Shown: positions 25,506 to 36,015, counted from the stretch's first letter. The stretch is DNA of 64,000 nt from OFTM10 sp964196195 (GCA_964196195.1 CAXMSE010000041.1:1-64000), one strand, 5' to 3'. Translations and numbers: made by a program. The notes: a model not told the origin generated them from the letters alone.

Positions 25506-26422
25506 CAGTCGAGGTGCTGGAGGTGTTCGGGGATGGGCATGCCGAGCGCTTCATAGTCGCTCGGCCAGTTGGGACTCAGCATGTGCCACTGCTCGGGCGC
25601 CTTGCGAATCAGGAACTCGAATTCATGGGCCAGCATCTGGGTGACCCGGGCCACGTCGTCGCGCAAGCGCCCTTCACGTTCCACTACCAGAGGGGGTCGG
25701 GTGAGTCCGTGGCGGGTGCCGTCGAGCCAATAGACGGCCGCTGGCATCAGGGGCACTCCCATTCGTAGCGCCAGGGTGGCGGGCCCGCCGGGCAGGGTGG
25801 TTCGCTCGCCGAAAAAGTCGACGGGCACGCCGGTTCCCTGGAGATCGCGGTCGGACAGCAGGCACACCAGATGACCGTTCTTCAGAGCCGAAATCACCGC
25901 CTTGCCCGCGTCGGGGCCGAGGGGATGGATCTCCATTCCGAGTGACTGGCGCAGGCCGACGAACCAGTCGAACAGCTCGGGCGGGTCGAGTGGTTCGACA
26001 ATCGCCGTCACCTTCACCTTCGGAATGCGAGCGAGCCAGAACGCAGCCCATTCCCATGAGCCGAGGTGGGGCAGGGCAAGAATCGCGCCGGAACGACCCG
26101 GGCCGGTGTGGGCCTCGATCTCGCCGACGCCCTCGTAGCTGAACTCGTGGTCGAGTTGTTCGAGTCCGACGCCGGGCAGCTTGAAACTCTCAAGGTAGTA
26201 CCGAGAGTAGGCCTCGAAGGTCTGGGCCACCCGTCGGCGTTTCTCGATCGGTGACAGCTCCCGACCGAGGACACGTTCGAGATTTCGCGCCACGATGCGG
26301 CCCTTGTCGCCCGAGAACGACGACACTCCGGTGCCCACGGCACGTGAGCCGAGGCCGCCGACCAGATCGGGCAGGTGACGAGCGAGAAATGATCCGGCCT
26401 TGTAGGCCGAGACCGATGCCAT
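25505..26422 (-). CDS. Phosphatidylinositol mannoside acyltransferase (PatA-like, LpxL/HtrB fold)
   Basis: A 305-residue member of the LpxL_LpxP_like acyltransferases. It has RIVARNLERVLGRELSPIEKRRRVAQTFEAY (in parts), the active-site-like GAILALPHLGSWEWAAFWL (H-x4-E: HLGSWE), and LSDRDLQGTGVPVDFFGE. GPATLALRMGVPLMPA follows. In mycobacteria PatA acylates PIM. Context between pgsA and pimA supports this role. Confidence 0.85.
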   Translation of the reverse strand: MASVSAYKAGSFLARHLPDLVGGLGSRAVGTGVSSFSGDKGRIVARNLERVLGRELSPIEKRRRVAQTFEAYSRYYLESFKLPGVGLEQLDHEFSYEGVGEIEAHTGPGRSGAILALPHLGSWEWAAFWLARIPKVKVTAIVEPLDPPELFDWFVGLRQSLGMEIHPLGPDAGKAVISALKNGHLVCLLSDRDLQGTGVPVDFFGERTTLPGGPATLALRMGVPLMPAAVYWLDGTRHGLTRPPLVVEREGRLRDDVARVTQMLAHEFEFLIRKAPEQWHMLSPNWPSDYEALGMPIPEHLQHLD

Positions 26423-26427
26423 GCGTT

Positions 26428-27114
26428 CTAGTTTTCGCGAACGGCCCGGCGCTCACGCATCCGTTGGCGCCACAAGGGTTCGGTCTGGCGCTGACGGGGC
26501 CGACGCCTCTGATGGCGCACCGGAACCGGACGGTCCTCGGAGGCCTGTCGCCAGACCTTCACGAAGCGTTGGACAGCTGTGATTGCGGTGAGGACCAGCA
26601 TCACCCACAAGGTGGCGATCAGGAGCTCGGGGAACAGCAGACCGAAGGCCAGCACGATGATGCGCTCGGCCCTCTCCATTATCCCGCCCTTGGCGTCGTA
26701 GCCGAGTGATTCAGCCTTGGCCCTCTGGTAGGAGATGAACATCGCCGTGGCCATGATCGCTACCGGCAACATCATGATGCGGCCGGGCTCGTTGCTGGCC
26801 AGATACCACGTAACCCCACCGAACAGCAGTGCGTCGGTGAGCCGATCCGATACTGAATCGAAATAGGCACCGCGATCCGACCCGGTGCCCGACGCGCGTG
26901 CCACGGCACCGTCGAGGGCATCGGGAATGCCTGCGAGCAGCAGGAACAGGAAACCCACACGGAGATAACCCGCGCCGATCGTGACCGCCGCGACGGTGGC
27001 CATCGCGATTCCGATGATGGTTATGACGTCGGCTGTGATGCCGGTACGACGCAGGCTGTGGCCGATGGGGGTGAGGCCCCGGTCGACCGCGGCGCGCCAA
27101 TTGCCGTCGAACAT
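26428..27114 (-). CDS. pgsA: Phosphatidylinositol phosphate synthase (CDP-alcohol phosphatidyltransferase)
   Basis: The ATG at 27114 has GGGAG 8 bases upstream; the TTG at 27129 is less likely. The protein is multi-helix with the CDP-alcohol motif fully present: D-x2-D-G-x2-A-R-x8-G-x3-D-x3-D in PDALDGAVARASGTGSDRG and FDSVSD. In actinobacteria, copies placed in this cluster make phosphatidylinositol phosphate from CDP-diacylglycerol and inositol phosphate. The C-terminal tail is Arg-rich and cytoplasmic. Confidence 0.88.
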   Translation of the reverse strand: MFDGNWRAAVDRGLTPIGHSLRRTGITADVITIIGIAMATVAAVTIGAGYLRVGFLFLLLAGIPDALDGAVARASGTGSDRGAYFDSVSDRLTDALLFGGVTWYLASNEPGRIMMLPVAIMATAMFISYQRAKAESLGYDAKGGIMERAERIIVLAFGLLFPELLIATLWVMLVLTAITAVQRFVKVWRQASEDRPVPVRHQRRRPRQRQTEPLWRQRMRERRAVREN

Positions 27115-27174
27115 GAAGAAAGCTCCCAAGGAGGGGACCCCAGCAGGGTACCAGCAGGCCTGGGCGGAGCCAGA

Positions 27175-27720
27175 TCAACCCTGGTACGCCGACCAGTCCT
27201 CAGGGTTGTGTTCGACGAATCGGTCGATGATCTCGCCATCCACCCCATCGACCAGCACCAGGCCGCGCTGCTCGGGTGATGGCTCATTGGAGTAGAGCAG
27301 AATCCGCCACGTCGGACGGCTACGTAGCCCTCGCCACCCCAGCTGGGCCGATGCATGGCCAACCGGGAATCCGACCTCGCGGGTGGCGGCCTGCAGGGCG
27401 TGTTCCTCATCGAAGCTGAGATCCCATCCCCCCTGCCAGTGGTAGGCACCCACCACAATCAACACGATTCCGGCCACAAGGGTGCCGGCGTTGATCAACA
27501 CCGCGTCGTCGCTGCGGGTGGCGTAGAGAAGCACACAACCGAGCCCGGTGAGGGCGTAGAGCACGGCGGGTATACGCCTACGACTGTTGTTGGGGAACAG
27601 GTAGGGGCTATCGAACGCAGTCGTATCGAGATCGGCGGGGAGTTCGTCGCGGAAATCGTCGTCGGCCTGCTCATCGTGGGGAGCAGTGTCTTCAGACGCA
27701 GCGTCGCTCGGCTCGATCAC
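27175..27720 (-). CDS. Hypothetical membrane protein
   Basis: 181 residues. The acidic N-terminal tail (DAASEDTAPHDEQADDDF) precedes two adjacent membrane helices (IPAVLYALTGLGCVLLYA and AGTLVAGIVLIVVGAYHW). A ~90-residue soluble part contains RPTWRILLYSNEPSPEQRG and VLVDGVDGEIIDRFVEHNPE. No known family recognised. It lies between the HIT gene and pgsA in the same transcription unit; spacing is 9 bp from HIT. Confidence 0.7.
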   Translation of the reverse strand: MIEPSDAASEDTAPHDEQADDDFRDELPADLDTTAFDSPYLFPNNSRRRIPAVLYALTGLGCVLLYATRSDDAVLINAGTLVAGIVLIVVGAYHWQGGWDLSFDEEHALQAATREVGFPVGHASAQLGWRGLRSRPTWRILLYSNEPSPEQRGLVLVDGVDGEIIDRFVEHNPEDWSAYQG

Positions 27721-27729
27721 GACTTGAGG

Positions 27730-28260
27730 CTAGGGCCAGCCAGACACGATCCGGCGCCACGATTCAGCCAGGGCCTCGGGCATCACCCGGGTATTGGCGA
27801 CAGCGGTCATGAAGTTTGTGTCGCCCTCCCATCTGGGGACCAGATGAACGTGGAGGTGGTCGGGGATTCCAGCGCCGGCACCACGCCCGAGGTTGGCGCC
27901 GACATTGATGCCGTCGGGCGCATAGGCCGATTTCAGAGCACCAGCGGCGAGCCGCACGCCCTCCCACAGTTCGGCGTGCTCGTCTGCGGTGAGGTCGTCG
28001 AGGTCGGGTACGCCCCGCTTGGGGAGCACCATCAGATGGCCGGACGTGTAGGGGAAGGCATTGAGGAGAGCAAAGCAGTGCTCTCCGCGCCACACGATGA
28101 ACGTCTCAGAATCGGGTAGGCCCGAGTGCAGGATCGCTTCGAAGATGGTGGAGCCCTCCGGCACCTCGACCGACGCGCCGGCATCGTCGGATTGGATGTA
28201 CTCCATCCGCCATCCGGCCCAGAGGTGATCGACCATCGATCGGGTCCCTTCGGGCCTCAC
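27730..28260 (-). CDS. HIT-family protein (AP4A phosphorylase/hydrolase-like)
   Basis: 176 residues ending with the histidine triad motif HLHVHLVPRW (about residues 137-146). TSGHLMVLPKRGVPDLDDL is the matching upstream element, and ANLGRGAGAGIPDHLH leads into it. Actinobacterial HIT proteins placed after thrS act on dinucleoside polyphosphates. A GTG at 28260 overlaps the thrS stop (GTGA); an ATG at 28236 is possible. Confidence 0.9.
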   Translation of the reverse strand: MRPEGTRSMVDHLWAGWRMEYIQSDDAGASVEVPEGSTIFEAILHSGLPDSETFIVWRGEHCFALLNAFPYTSGHLMVLPKRGVPDLDDLTADEHAELWEGVRLAAGALKSAYAPDGINVGANLGRGAGAGIPDHLHVHLVPRWEGDTNFMTAVANTRVMPEALAESWRRIVSGWP

Positions 28261-30233
28261 CTGCGCTCGGAGACCTCTGCTCCGAGCCGCTCGGTGAACT
28301 CTGCGACGCTGACGTCGCGCTCGGGCTGCTTGGTGCCACGCCGATTGACCCCGACCGTACGGTTGGCCACATCGTCGTCGCCCACCACCAGGACATAGGG
28401 CAACTTCTCGACCTTGCCGTTGCGCACCCGCTTGCCGAGAGGGTCGACCGCGGTGGTGACATCGACCCGGAATCCGGCGGCCCTCAATTCGACTGCGATC
28501 TCGTGGGCATAGTCGGCGTGGGCTTCCGCAACCGGAAGGATGCGGACCTGTTGGGGCGCGAGCCAGGCGGGGAAGGCGCCGGCGTAGTGCTCGAGCAGGA
28601 CACCGAAGAAGCGCTCGACCGAACCGAACAGGGCCCGGTGGATCATCACCGGCTGCTTGCGCGAACCATCGTTGGCGACATATTCGAGTTCGAAACGGTC
28701 GGGCAGATTGAAATCGAGCTGGATGGTGGAGAGCTGCCAGGACCGACCAATCGCATCCTTCACGTCGACGTCGATCTTCGGGCCGTAGAAGGCGCCACCG
28801 CCCTCTTCAACCACATAGTCGAGACCGTGAGCGTCGAGCGCGGCCCGGAGACCTTCGGTGGCGGAATCCCACAGCTCGTCGTCGCCCACCGCCTTCTCCT
28901 CGGGCCGGGTGGAGAGCTTGGCCTCGAATTCGTCGAAGCCGAACGCCCGCAACACACTGAGAACGAAGTCGAGGAGGGAAGCCAGCTCGGCGCCGATGTC
29001 CTCGCGGGTACAGAAGATGTGGCTGTCGTCCTGGGTGAATCCCCGGCTGCGCAGCAGGCCGTGCACAGCCCCCGACAGCTCGTAGCGGTAGACCGCACCC
29101 AGCTCGAAGAGACGCAGGGGGAGCTCGCGATAGCTGCGCTGGCTCGACCGGTAGACCATCACATGGAAGGGACAGTTCATCGGCTTCGGGTAGTAATTGA
29201 CCCCGTCGATCTCCATGGGGGGATACATGCTGTCGGCGTAGAAGTCGAGATGGCCGGAGGTCTCCCACAGCACCGACTTGGCGATGTGGGGACTGAACAC
29301 GAACTCGTAGCCGCCGTGCTCGTGGCGGTCGCGTGAGTAGTCCTCCATGAGCTTGCGGACGAGAGCCCCCTTGGGGTGCCAGACCGCCAGACCAGGGCCG
29401 AGCTCCTCGGGCCAGCTCACCAGATCGAGCTCCTGGGCGAGACGGCGGTGGTCGCGTTTCTCGGCCTCCACCAGCATCTGGAGATGCGAATTCAGTTCCT
29501 TCTTCGACGACCATGCAGTGCCGTAGACGCGCTGCAGCATCGGACGACTCACATCACCGCGCCAGTAGGCGCCGGCCACCGACTGGAGCTTGAAGTATCC
29601 GAGTCGACCGGTGCTCGGCACGTGGGGTCCCGTACACATGTCGCGGAACGCGCCGGACTCGCCGTTGGCGTAGTAGCTGATCGTGTCGCCTTCACCAGCC
29701 TCGCTCGAGTCGTCGTTTCCGGCGTCGCCTCCCGTGACCCTCTCGATGATCTCGGCCTTGTAAATCTCCTCTGCGAAGAAGGTTCTGGCTTCCGCGGCCG
29801 GGAGCTCGTGGCGCACAAAAGGCTGATCGGCGGCGACGATCTCCCGCATCCGCGTCTCGATCCGCTCGAGGTCGTCGTCGGAGAGGGTCTGGCCGTCGGC
29901 CAGGTCGACGTCGTAGTAGAAGCCGTGCTCGATCGGGGGACCGATCGCGAGCTGGGTGTCGGGGTAGAGGTCGAGAATCGCCTGGGCCAGCACGTGGGCG
30001 GTGCTGTGGCGGATGGTGTGGAGTCCGCGCTCGCTGGCCGGGGTGACGATCTCCACCACCGCTCCATCACCCAGAGGAATGTCGAGGTCGAGTTCTTCGC
30101 CGTCGACAACCGCGATGAGTGCGTCTTTCGCGAGGCGGGGACCGATCGACTCGGCCAGAACGGCCGCGGTGGCGCCAGCAGCCAACTCGCGGGCCGAACC
30201 ATCGGGCAGTTTGACGGAGATGAGGTCGCTCAT
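28257..30233 (-). CDS. thrS: Threonyl-tRNA synthetase
   Basis: 658 residues: an N-terminal TGS domain (ISVKLPDGSARELAAGATAAVLAE) and an editing domain with HSTAHVLAQAI and a YYDVDL segment. The class II core has MNCPFHVMVY (zinc cysteine), YRYELSGAVHGLLRSRGFTQDDSHIF (in parts) and MIHRALFGSVERFFGVLLEHYAG. The C-terminal anticodon domain contains VRILPVAEAHADYA. It charges tRNA-Thr and is the first gene of thrS-HIT-hyp-pgsA-patA-pimA. Confidence 0.97.
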   Translation of the reverse strand: MSDLISVKLPDGSARELAAGATAAVLAESIGPRLAKDALIAVVDGEELDLDIPLGDGAVVEIVTPASERGLHTIRHSTAHVLAQAILDLYPDTQLAIGPPIEHGFYYDVDLADGQTLSDDDLERIETRMREIVAADQPFVRHELPAAEARTFFAEEIYKAEIIERVTGGDAGNDDSSEAGEGDTISYYANGESGAFRDMCTGPHVPSTGRLGYFKLQSVAGAYWRGDVSRPMLQRVYGTAWSSKKELNSHLQMLVEAEKRDHRRLAQELDLVSWPEELGPGLAVWHPKGALVRKLMEDYSRDRHEHGGYEFVFSPHIAKSVLWETSGHLDFYADSMYPPMEIDGVNYYPKPMNCPFHVMVYRSSQRSYRELPLRLFELGAVYRYELSGAVHGLLRSRGFTQDDSHIFCTREDIGAELASLLDFVLSVLRAFGFDEFEAKLSTRPEEKAVGDDELWDSATEGLRAALDAHGLDYVVEEGGGAFYGPKIDVDVKDAIGRSWQLSTIQLDFNLPDRFELEYVANDGSRKQPVMIHRALFGSVERFFGVLLEHYAGAFPAWLAPQQVRILPVAEAHADYAHEIAVELRAAGFRVDVTTAVDPLGKRVRNGKVEKLPYVLVVGDDDVANRTVGVNRRGTKQPERDVSVAEFTERLGAEVSERR

Positions 30234-30289
30234 AGGTGTAGGAGGTTACCCGGCACGCCGCGCTGCAGTACCGGATAATCGAGCCTGGC

Positions 30290-31068
30290 TCAGGCGGGCA
30301 CCGACCTCAGCACGTCGGCGGACGAGCGCCTCTCGGGCATCTCGGGATCGGTAATCGCTTCCAGGGTCTCGGTGGCCGCGGCCTTGCCCTTGGTGGCGTA
30401 GTCGTTGACGTAGTCCTGGCCGGTGAGCGCCCGTATCTCGAACATGACCTCGTCGGTGATCTGGCGAAAGCGGAGCCTGTCGTCGGTGATGCTGCCGCTC
30501 TCCGCCGGATGGATGGGACGTCCGAACCTGATCTCCGCGGGCCGGAAGGGCCGGGGCAGGGGGTGGTCGGGAGGCTGGATCGCGCGGGTGCCGAGGATGC
30601 CGACCGGCACGATCGGAGCACCGGTGCGCACCGAGAGCCGGGCGGCCCCGGTGTGCCCCTTGTGAAGTAGGCCGTCGCGAGACCGGGTGCCCTCGGGATA
30701 TATCCCGAAAAGCTCTCCGGCCTCGAGCACGCCCGCCGCGGTATCGAGAGCGCGGGCGGAGGCGTCGCCCCCGGTGCGGTCGATGGGGATCATGCCCAGG
30801 GCAGGAAAGAGGGTTCGGGTCTTCCAGTCGTCGAGATATTCGGCCTTGCCGACGTAGGACACGCGCCGCGGAAGCACACACGGCAGGAAGAAGCTGTCGA
30901 TCACCGAGTTGTGATTGGGCGCGAGGATCACGGGTCCCGTCACAGGGATGTGGTCGAGGCCCACGGTCTTGATCCGCCACAGGCATTTCATGAACGGGCG
31001 GATGACGGCGAGAACCGTTGTCTGCATCTGTCCGTGCTCGCGGTCCATCGTGGTGTCCTCCCCAGACA

Positions 31069-31072
<4 letters not shown>
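30290..31072 (-). CDS. 1-acyl-sn-glycerol-3-phosphate acyltransferase (PlsC-like)
   Basis: A 260-residue PlsC-fold enzyme with motif NHNSVID (H-x4-D), a YVGKAEYL segment, GIYPEGTRSRDG and VPVGILGT. It makes phosphatidic acid precursors at the membrane. The ATG at 31072 overlaps the mshC stop as ATGA; a start at MDREHGQ a few codons in is possible. The mshC-plsC pair precedes thrS by about 56 bp. Confidence 0.85.
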
Positions 31073-32193
<1,121 letters not shown>

Positions 32194-32284
32194 CACAATG
32201 ACCGTACCCTCGGCGCCGTATCGTGCGATGCTTCGGTCGGTCGAAAAGTAGGCTGGGCCGACAGTCACAACAGGAGGACCCCCC

Positions 32285-33052
32285 GTGGGCTTGCTAGACG
32301 GAAAGAAGATCGTGATCACCGGCGTGCTCACCGACTCCTCGATAGCGTTCGGAATCGCGAAGCTCGCCCAGGAAGAGGGGGCGGAGATCGTGCTCACCGG
32401 TGCGGGTCGCGGCCTGCGCCTCACCCGGCGCACCGCCCGAAAGCTCCCTAACGAACCGGCCGTGTTCGAGTTCGACGTGAGCGACCCGAGCCATGCTCAA
32501 GCTCTCCACGATGTTCTCGCCGAGAAATGGGGACACGTCGATGGTGCACTCCATGCCATTGGGTACGCTCCCGAAGCCTGCCTCGGCGAAGACTTCATGG
32601 GTGCCACATGGGACGACGTGAAGGTGGCAATGGAGATATCGGCCTTCTCCCTGAAACTGCTGGCCGAAGCGGTGGCGCCGCTCATGACCGACGGTGGTTC
32701 AATCGTTGGTCTCGACTTCGACGCCACCCGCGCCTGGCCGGCCTACAACTGGATGGGTGTCGCCAAGGCCGCCCTCGAATCGACCAACCGCTATCTCGCC
32801 CGGGCGCTCGGCCCCTCCGGCATCCGGTGCAACCTGGTGGCAGCCGGTCCGATTCGCACCATTGCCGCCAAGTCGATCCCCGGCTTCCAGAAGTTCGAGG
32901 ACGCCTGGATGGATCGAGCTCCCCTCGGTTGGGATGTCGACGATTCGTCGGCCGTTGCCCGAAGCACGGTGGCCCTGTTGTCTGATTGGTTCCCGGCCAC
33001 CACCGGATCGATGGTCTATGTCGACGGCGGCTTCCACGCCGTGGGCGCCTGA
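32285..33052 (+). CDS. fabI: Enoyl-ACP reductase, InhA/FabI type
   Basis: 255-residue SDR-fold reductase of type II fatty acid synthesis, GTG start at 32285. Signatures: KKIVITGVLTDSSIAFGIAKLAQEEGAEIVLTG (in parts), HAIGYAPEACLGEDFMGATWDD, and the catalytic region VGLDFDATRAWPAYNWMGVAKAAL with Tyr and Lys. VAAGPIRTIAAKSIPGF resembles the InhA substrate loop. It is divergent from mshC. Its last 37 bp overlap the convergent phosphoesterase gene. Confidence 0.92.
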   Translation: MGLLDGKKIVITGVLTDSSIAFGIAKLAQEEGAEIVLTGAGRGLRLTRRTARKLPNEPAVFEFDVSDPSHAQALHDVLAEKWGHVDGALHAIGYAPEACLGEDFMGATWDDVKVAMEISAFSLKLLAEAVAPLMTDGGSIVGLDFDATRAWPAYNWMGVAKAALESTNRYLARALGPSGIRCNLVAAGPIRTIAAKSIPGFQKFEDAWMDRAPLGWDVDDSSAVARSTVALLSDWFPATTGSMVYVDGGFHAVGA

Positions 33053-34734
33053 CCCACCTGCGCCATCGACTTGAGGGCGCGGTAGGCCGCGCGGGGTTGG
33101 CCGGCGAGATCTACCAACGCGTTGCGGCACCAGTAGCCGCGGTCCTTGTCTGCGAGCATGTCGATGAAGACGCGGGCCTCGGGATGATCCAGCGCAGCCC
33201 GCGCCGCCGCAAGCACCCGCTGCTCGACGAGCAGATCGTCGGTCTGGGCCACTGCTTCAGATGCGAAGGGCAACTCCACATGGCAGGTGGCTTTCACACC
33301 TAGTTGTTCGGCCCGCCCGAGAGCCGCTCCGACCTGTTCATCGATGGGGCCCTCCGCCGCGATCCGAAACGCGATGCCGCTCGCTCCGGCCTCGGCCAGA
33401 GATTCCAACGCCGGGTGAGACGGGTGGAAACCTTCTCGAGGGAAATGCGAGAAGTAGTCGGTGGCAGGGCCGGCGCTCTTTCCAATGCGACCGACGACAA
33501 ACTTGGGTCCGCCACCCTTCGACAGAACCGCCGTCACCGCAGCCAGCTCCTGATCCCTCATCACGAGCTCCCAGTGGGAGCCGCCGCCGAATTGCTCGTA
33601 CAGCTCCGTCTGGGCCGTGGTGGGCAACCCGCCAGAGAAGAAGTGGGAACTCACGCCGTGCCGCTTCAACCATTCGAGCCGGAACCTCACGTCCTCGTCT
33701 CTCAGATCCGTCAGAGGGACCCGCACGTATGACAGGCCGAGGTCGAGGACCTGAACCAGTGCGGCCTCGTCTCGGGCCACCTTGCGGTCGAGAGCGTCGA
33801 GGTCGCCGTAGGGCAATTCGCTAGGTCGGCCGAGACGGTGACGCAGCCAGACTCCGAGTGGCGTCGAAGGAGCCGGCGACCCGGGAGCCCGGCTATGAAT
33901 CCTCACTATTTCGAGCGCGTAGCTGGTGTCGGAGATCGTCAGTTTGCACACTCCGAGCTGCTCGAGATCGTCGCGCCCGTTCTCGGCATCGGCCGGAGGC
34001 TGGGGCCTCAAGAAGCTGTATTCGGGTCGGGTGAAGGCGACCGACGGCAGGCAGATGAGGTCGACCCCGGACAGGTGGTTGAGGAAGAACTGATGGACGT
34101 GGCCGCTGAATACGACTTCGACGCCGCTATCGACCAGGGTGCCGAGCAGGCGTGACCTGACCACGGGTTCGAGATTGTCATAGTGCTCATCCTCGTCGGG
34201 GTGGGTGAGGAAGGGCGGGTAGTGCATGAACACGAAACACCGTGCCTCGTTGGCCCGGAGGTCGGCTTCGAGCCACTCCCACTGGGCCGCGCCTTCATCG
34301 GAGTCGACGCCGAGCAAGCCTCCGTCGATGATCACGAAGTGCATTCCACCTGAATCAAAGCTCTGGAACGGCGCGCCCCACGCCTGGGCGAACACATTGC
34401 GACTCTCGTCCACTCGGGCCGGAGCGTAGGAGCTGGCTTGCTTGTCGCCGACATCGTGGTTGCCGGGAACCAGCACCATCGGAGCGCCCAGGTTGCCATA
34501 GATCTCCTGGGCCACCTGTAGGGCGTCGGCGTGAGCGGGCAGGGTCGGAATGGGGTGGACGACGTCGCCAAGGTGTACGACAAGATCGGGGTTCATAGCC
34601 CGGATCGCCTCAGCAGCCACCCGGTTGCGCTCGTTGTGGGACTCGTCGGACGGGAAGGCGAGTTGGCCGTCGTCGTAGCGGGGGCGGATGTGGGTATCAG
34701 TCACCAGGGCGACGATCAGGTCCGACATGATCAC
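33016..34734 (-). CDS. Metallophosphoesterase with large C-terminal domain
   Basis: 572 residues. The N-terminal ~270 form a calcineurin-like phosphoesterase with all metal motifs: DTHI, LGDVVHP, VPGNHDVGD, FMHYPPF and FSGHVHQFF. The C-terminal ~280 residues (from ALDRKVARDEAALVQVLD) look like an alpha/beta-barrel fragment with no family recognised. They include RVPLTDLRDEDVRFRLEWL and SHFFSGGLPTTAQTELYEQFGGG (in parts). No signal peptide. Substrate unknown. Confidence 0.78.
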   Translation of the reverse strand: MIMSDLIVALVTDTHIRPRYDDGQLAFPSDESHNERNRVAAEAIRAMNPDLVVHLGDVVHPIPTLPAHADALQVAQEIYGNLGAPMVLVPGNHDVGDKQASSYAPARVDESRNVFAQAWGAPFQSFDSGGMHFVIIDGGLLGVDSDEGAAQWEWLEADLRANEARCFVFMHYPPFLTHPDEDEHYDNLEPVVRSRLLGTLVDSGVEVVFSGHVHQFFLNHLSGVDLICLPSVAFTRPEYSFLRPQPPADAENGRDDLEQLGVCKLTISDTSYALEIVRIHSRAPGSPAPSTPLGVWLRHRLGRPSELPYGDLDALDRKVARDEAALVQVLDLGLSYVRVPLTDLRDEDVRFRLEWLKRHGVSSHFFSGGLPTTAQTELYEQFGGGSHWELVMRDQELAAVTAVLSKGGGPKFVVGRIGKSAGPATDYFSHFPREGFHPSHPALESLAEAGASGIAFRIAAEGPIDEQVGAALGRAEQLGVKATCHVELPFASEAVAQTDDLLVEQRVLAAARAALDHPEARVFIDMLADKDRGYWCRNALVDLAGQPRAAYRALKSMAQVGQAPTAWKPPST

Positions 34735-34893
34735 CCTTCGTATCAGAACAGGGCTGGGTCGATGGGCTCATCATGCACCCTGAGCTAGTCCTCATCAAGA
34801 CAGCACTCGACGACTACAACAAGGGCCGCATGTCGTGCCCAACTCACCGGGGCTGAGATCGTTGGCCGCTCCCTGATCGGGCCAGCGAGATAA

Positions 34894-35100
34894 CTAGGCC
34901 TGGGCCCAGACCTCATCGGCCTTCGCGGCGCGGTTGGGTAGAACCTTCCAGAGCAGGCGGGCCACTCCATTGCTGAACTGGTACGTAGTTTCTCCGTCAA
35001 CAATGGTGTGCTTCGGCGATCCGGCGACCCCTCGTTTGCCGGTGCTGAGAGCGAAGGCGCATTCACCGTCGTATCCGAGTTGGGAGCTGTCTTCGTTCAT
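34894..35100 (-). CDS. Small YHS-domain-like protein
   Basis: 68 residues with a compact YHS-like pattern: GYDGECAFALSTGKRGVAGSPKHTIVDGETTYQFSNG (in parts), then a short helix ARLLWKVLPNRAAKADEVW. YHS proteins often bind metals, but the canonical Cys set is reduced here to one cysteine. It is divergent from an ArsR-family gene, sharing its AT-rich promoter region, so it may be under that regulator (inference). Confidence 0.6.
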   Translation of the reverse strand: MNEDSSQLGYDGECAFALSTGKRGVAGSPKHTIVDGETTYQFSNGVARLLWKVLPNRAAKADEVWAQA

Positions 35101-35119
35101 GGGAACCTCACTTAGCTGT

Positions 35120-35144
35120 TTGGTTTAGTTTTCTAGATGGTTTA
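35120..35144. promoter_or_regulatory. Putative operator between the YHS gene and arsR-type gene
   Basis: In the 54-bp divergent gap the word TGGTTTA appears at 35121-35127 and again at 35138-35144, with TTTTCTAGA between. The stretch is AT-rich. A direct repeat in this position could bind the ArsR-type regulator and control both directions (inference). Confidence 0.35.
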
Positions 35145-35154
35145 CCATCGAGTT

Positions 35155-35508
35155 ATGCCATCCGCAACCTCGACCAATGAAGTTGAAGGCGATGAGGTCC
35201 TCGACCGGGTCTTCCGTGCCCTTGGCGACCCCACTCGCCGGTCGATCATCACCCAGCTGACCCAAGGAGAGGCGACAATGAGCGAGATCGCCTCCCGGTT
35301 CGACATGACCCTGCCAGGTGTTTCGAAGCACGTATCTGTTCTCGAGGAGGCAGGTCTCGTGCATCGTTGGCGCTCGGGCCGAACACGCCGGTGCACTCTC
35401 AGAGTGGAGCGACTGCGAGCGGCCGACGCGTGGATCCGGGAGGGCACGGAGTTCTGGGATAACACCCTCGAGGCATTGGCCGAGTACGTCGTGGCCGACG
35501 ACGCATGA
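35155..35508 (+). CDS. ArsR/SmtB-family transcriptional regulator
   Basis: 117 residues from the ATG at 35155. The winged helix is clear: RVFRALGDPTRRSIITQLTQ, ATMSEIASRFDMTLPGVSKHVSVLEEAGLVHRWRSGRTRRCTL (in parts). No metal-binding cysteine pair (CVC) is present, so it is of the non-metal class commonly paired with AHSA1 proteins. The stop overlaps the AHSA1 start as ATGA. Confidence 0.9.
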   Translation: MPSATSTNEVEGDEVLDRVFRALGDPTRRSIITQLTQGEATMSEIASRFDMTLPGVSKHVSVLEEAGLVHRWRSGRTRRCTLRVERLRAADAWIREGTEFWDNTLEALAEYVVADDA

Positions 35509-35951
35509 CACCGACACACACACAACTCGAGGTGAGTAGGACTATCCGCGCCGATCGGGAGCGCGTGTTCGACGCGTGGACCGATCCAGCCAAGATTGTG
35601 AAATGGTGGGGCGCTGGCGGAGTGACATGTCCCGAGGCCGAGATGGACGTCGCCGCGGGCGGAACGTACCGGATTGCAAACCTGACCCCGTCGGGCGAAA
35701 CAATGTGGATCAGCGGGAGGTTCAGTCGGGTCGAGCCACCCGCTCTTCTCACGTACAGCTGGGCTATGGAGCCGATAGACGAGAACACCCAACACAGCGA
35801 GGTCGAGGTGTCTTTCGACGAGACTCCCGACGGCACGCTGGTGACCGTCGTGCAGACGCGTATCGCGAGCCCAGAGGCCCGCGAAGCTCACCTCGGCGGG
35901 TGGATCGGATGCCTCGAAGGCCTCGAGGCCCTACTCGAAGCGGAGGCCTGA
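35505..35951 (+). CDS. AHSA1/SRPBCC-domain protein
   Basis: A 148-residue START-like fold: LEVSRTIRADRERVFDAWTDPAKIVKWWG, MDVAAGGTYRIANLTPSGE, VEPPALLTYSWAMEP, and the C-terminal helix HLGGWIGCLEGLEALLEAEA (in parts). Such proteins follow ArsR-type regulators in two-gene operons; their role is generally unknown. It ends 5 bp before repeat B1, marking the left edge of array B. Confidence 0.85.
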   Translation: MTPTHTQLEVSRTIRADRERVFDAWTDPAKIVKWWGAGGVTCPEAEMDVAAGGTYRIANLTPSGETMWISGRFSRVEPPALLTYSWAMEPIDENTQHSEVEVSFDETPDGTLVTVVQTRIASPEAREAHLGGWIGCLEGLEALLEAEA

Positions 35952-35956
35952 GAGTC

Positions 35957-36015
35957 TCACTCGATCCGCAGACCGGAGATGACTCGGCTGATCACGAGCT
36001 GCTGGATCTGCTCGG
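35957..36015 (-). repeat. Repeat B1 (acyl-CoA dehydrogenase 3'-end-like site, left half)
   Basis: The minus strand encodes EQIQQLVISRVISGLRIE followed by TGA, the C-terminus of an acyl-CoA dehydrogenase. The homology to B3-B5 stops abruptly after CTGCTCGG. The missing right half (TGCCTTCGAAGATG onwards) is found at B2, on the other side of the LLM gene. Confidence 0.8.
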
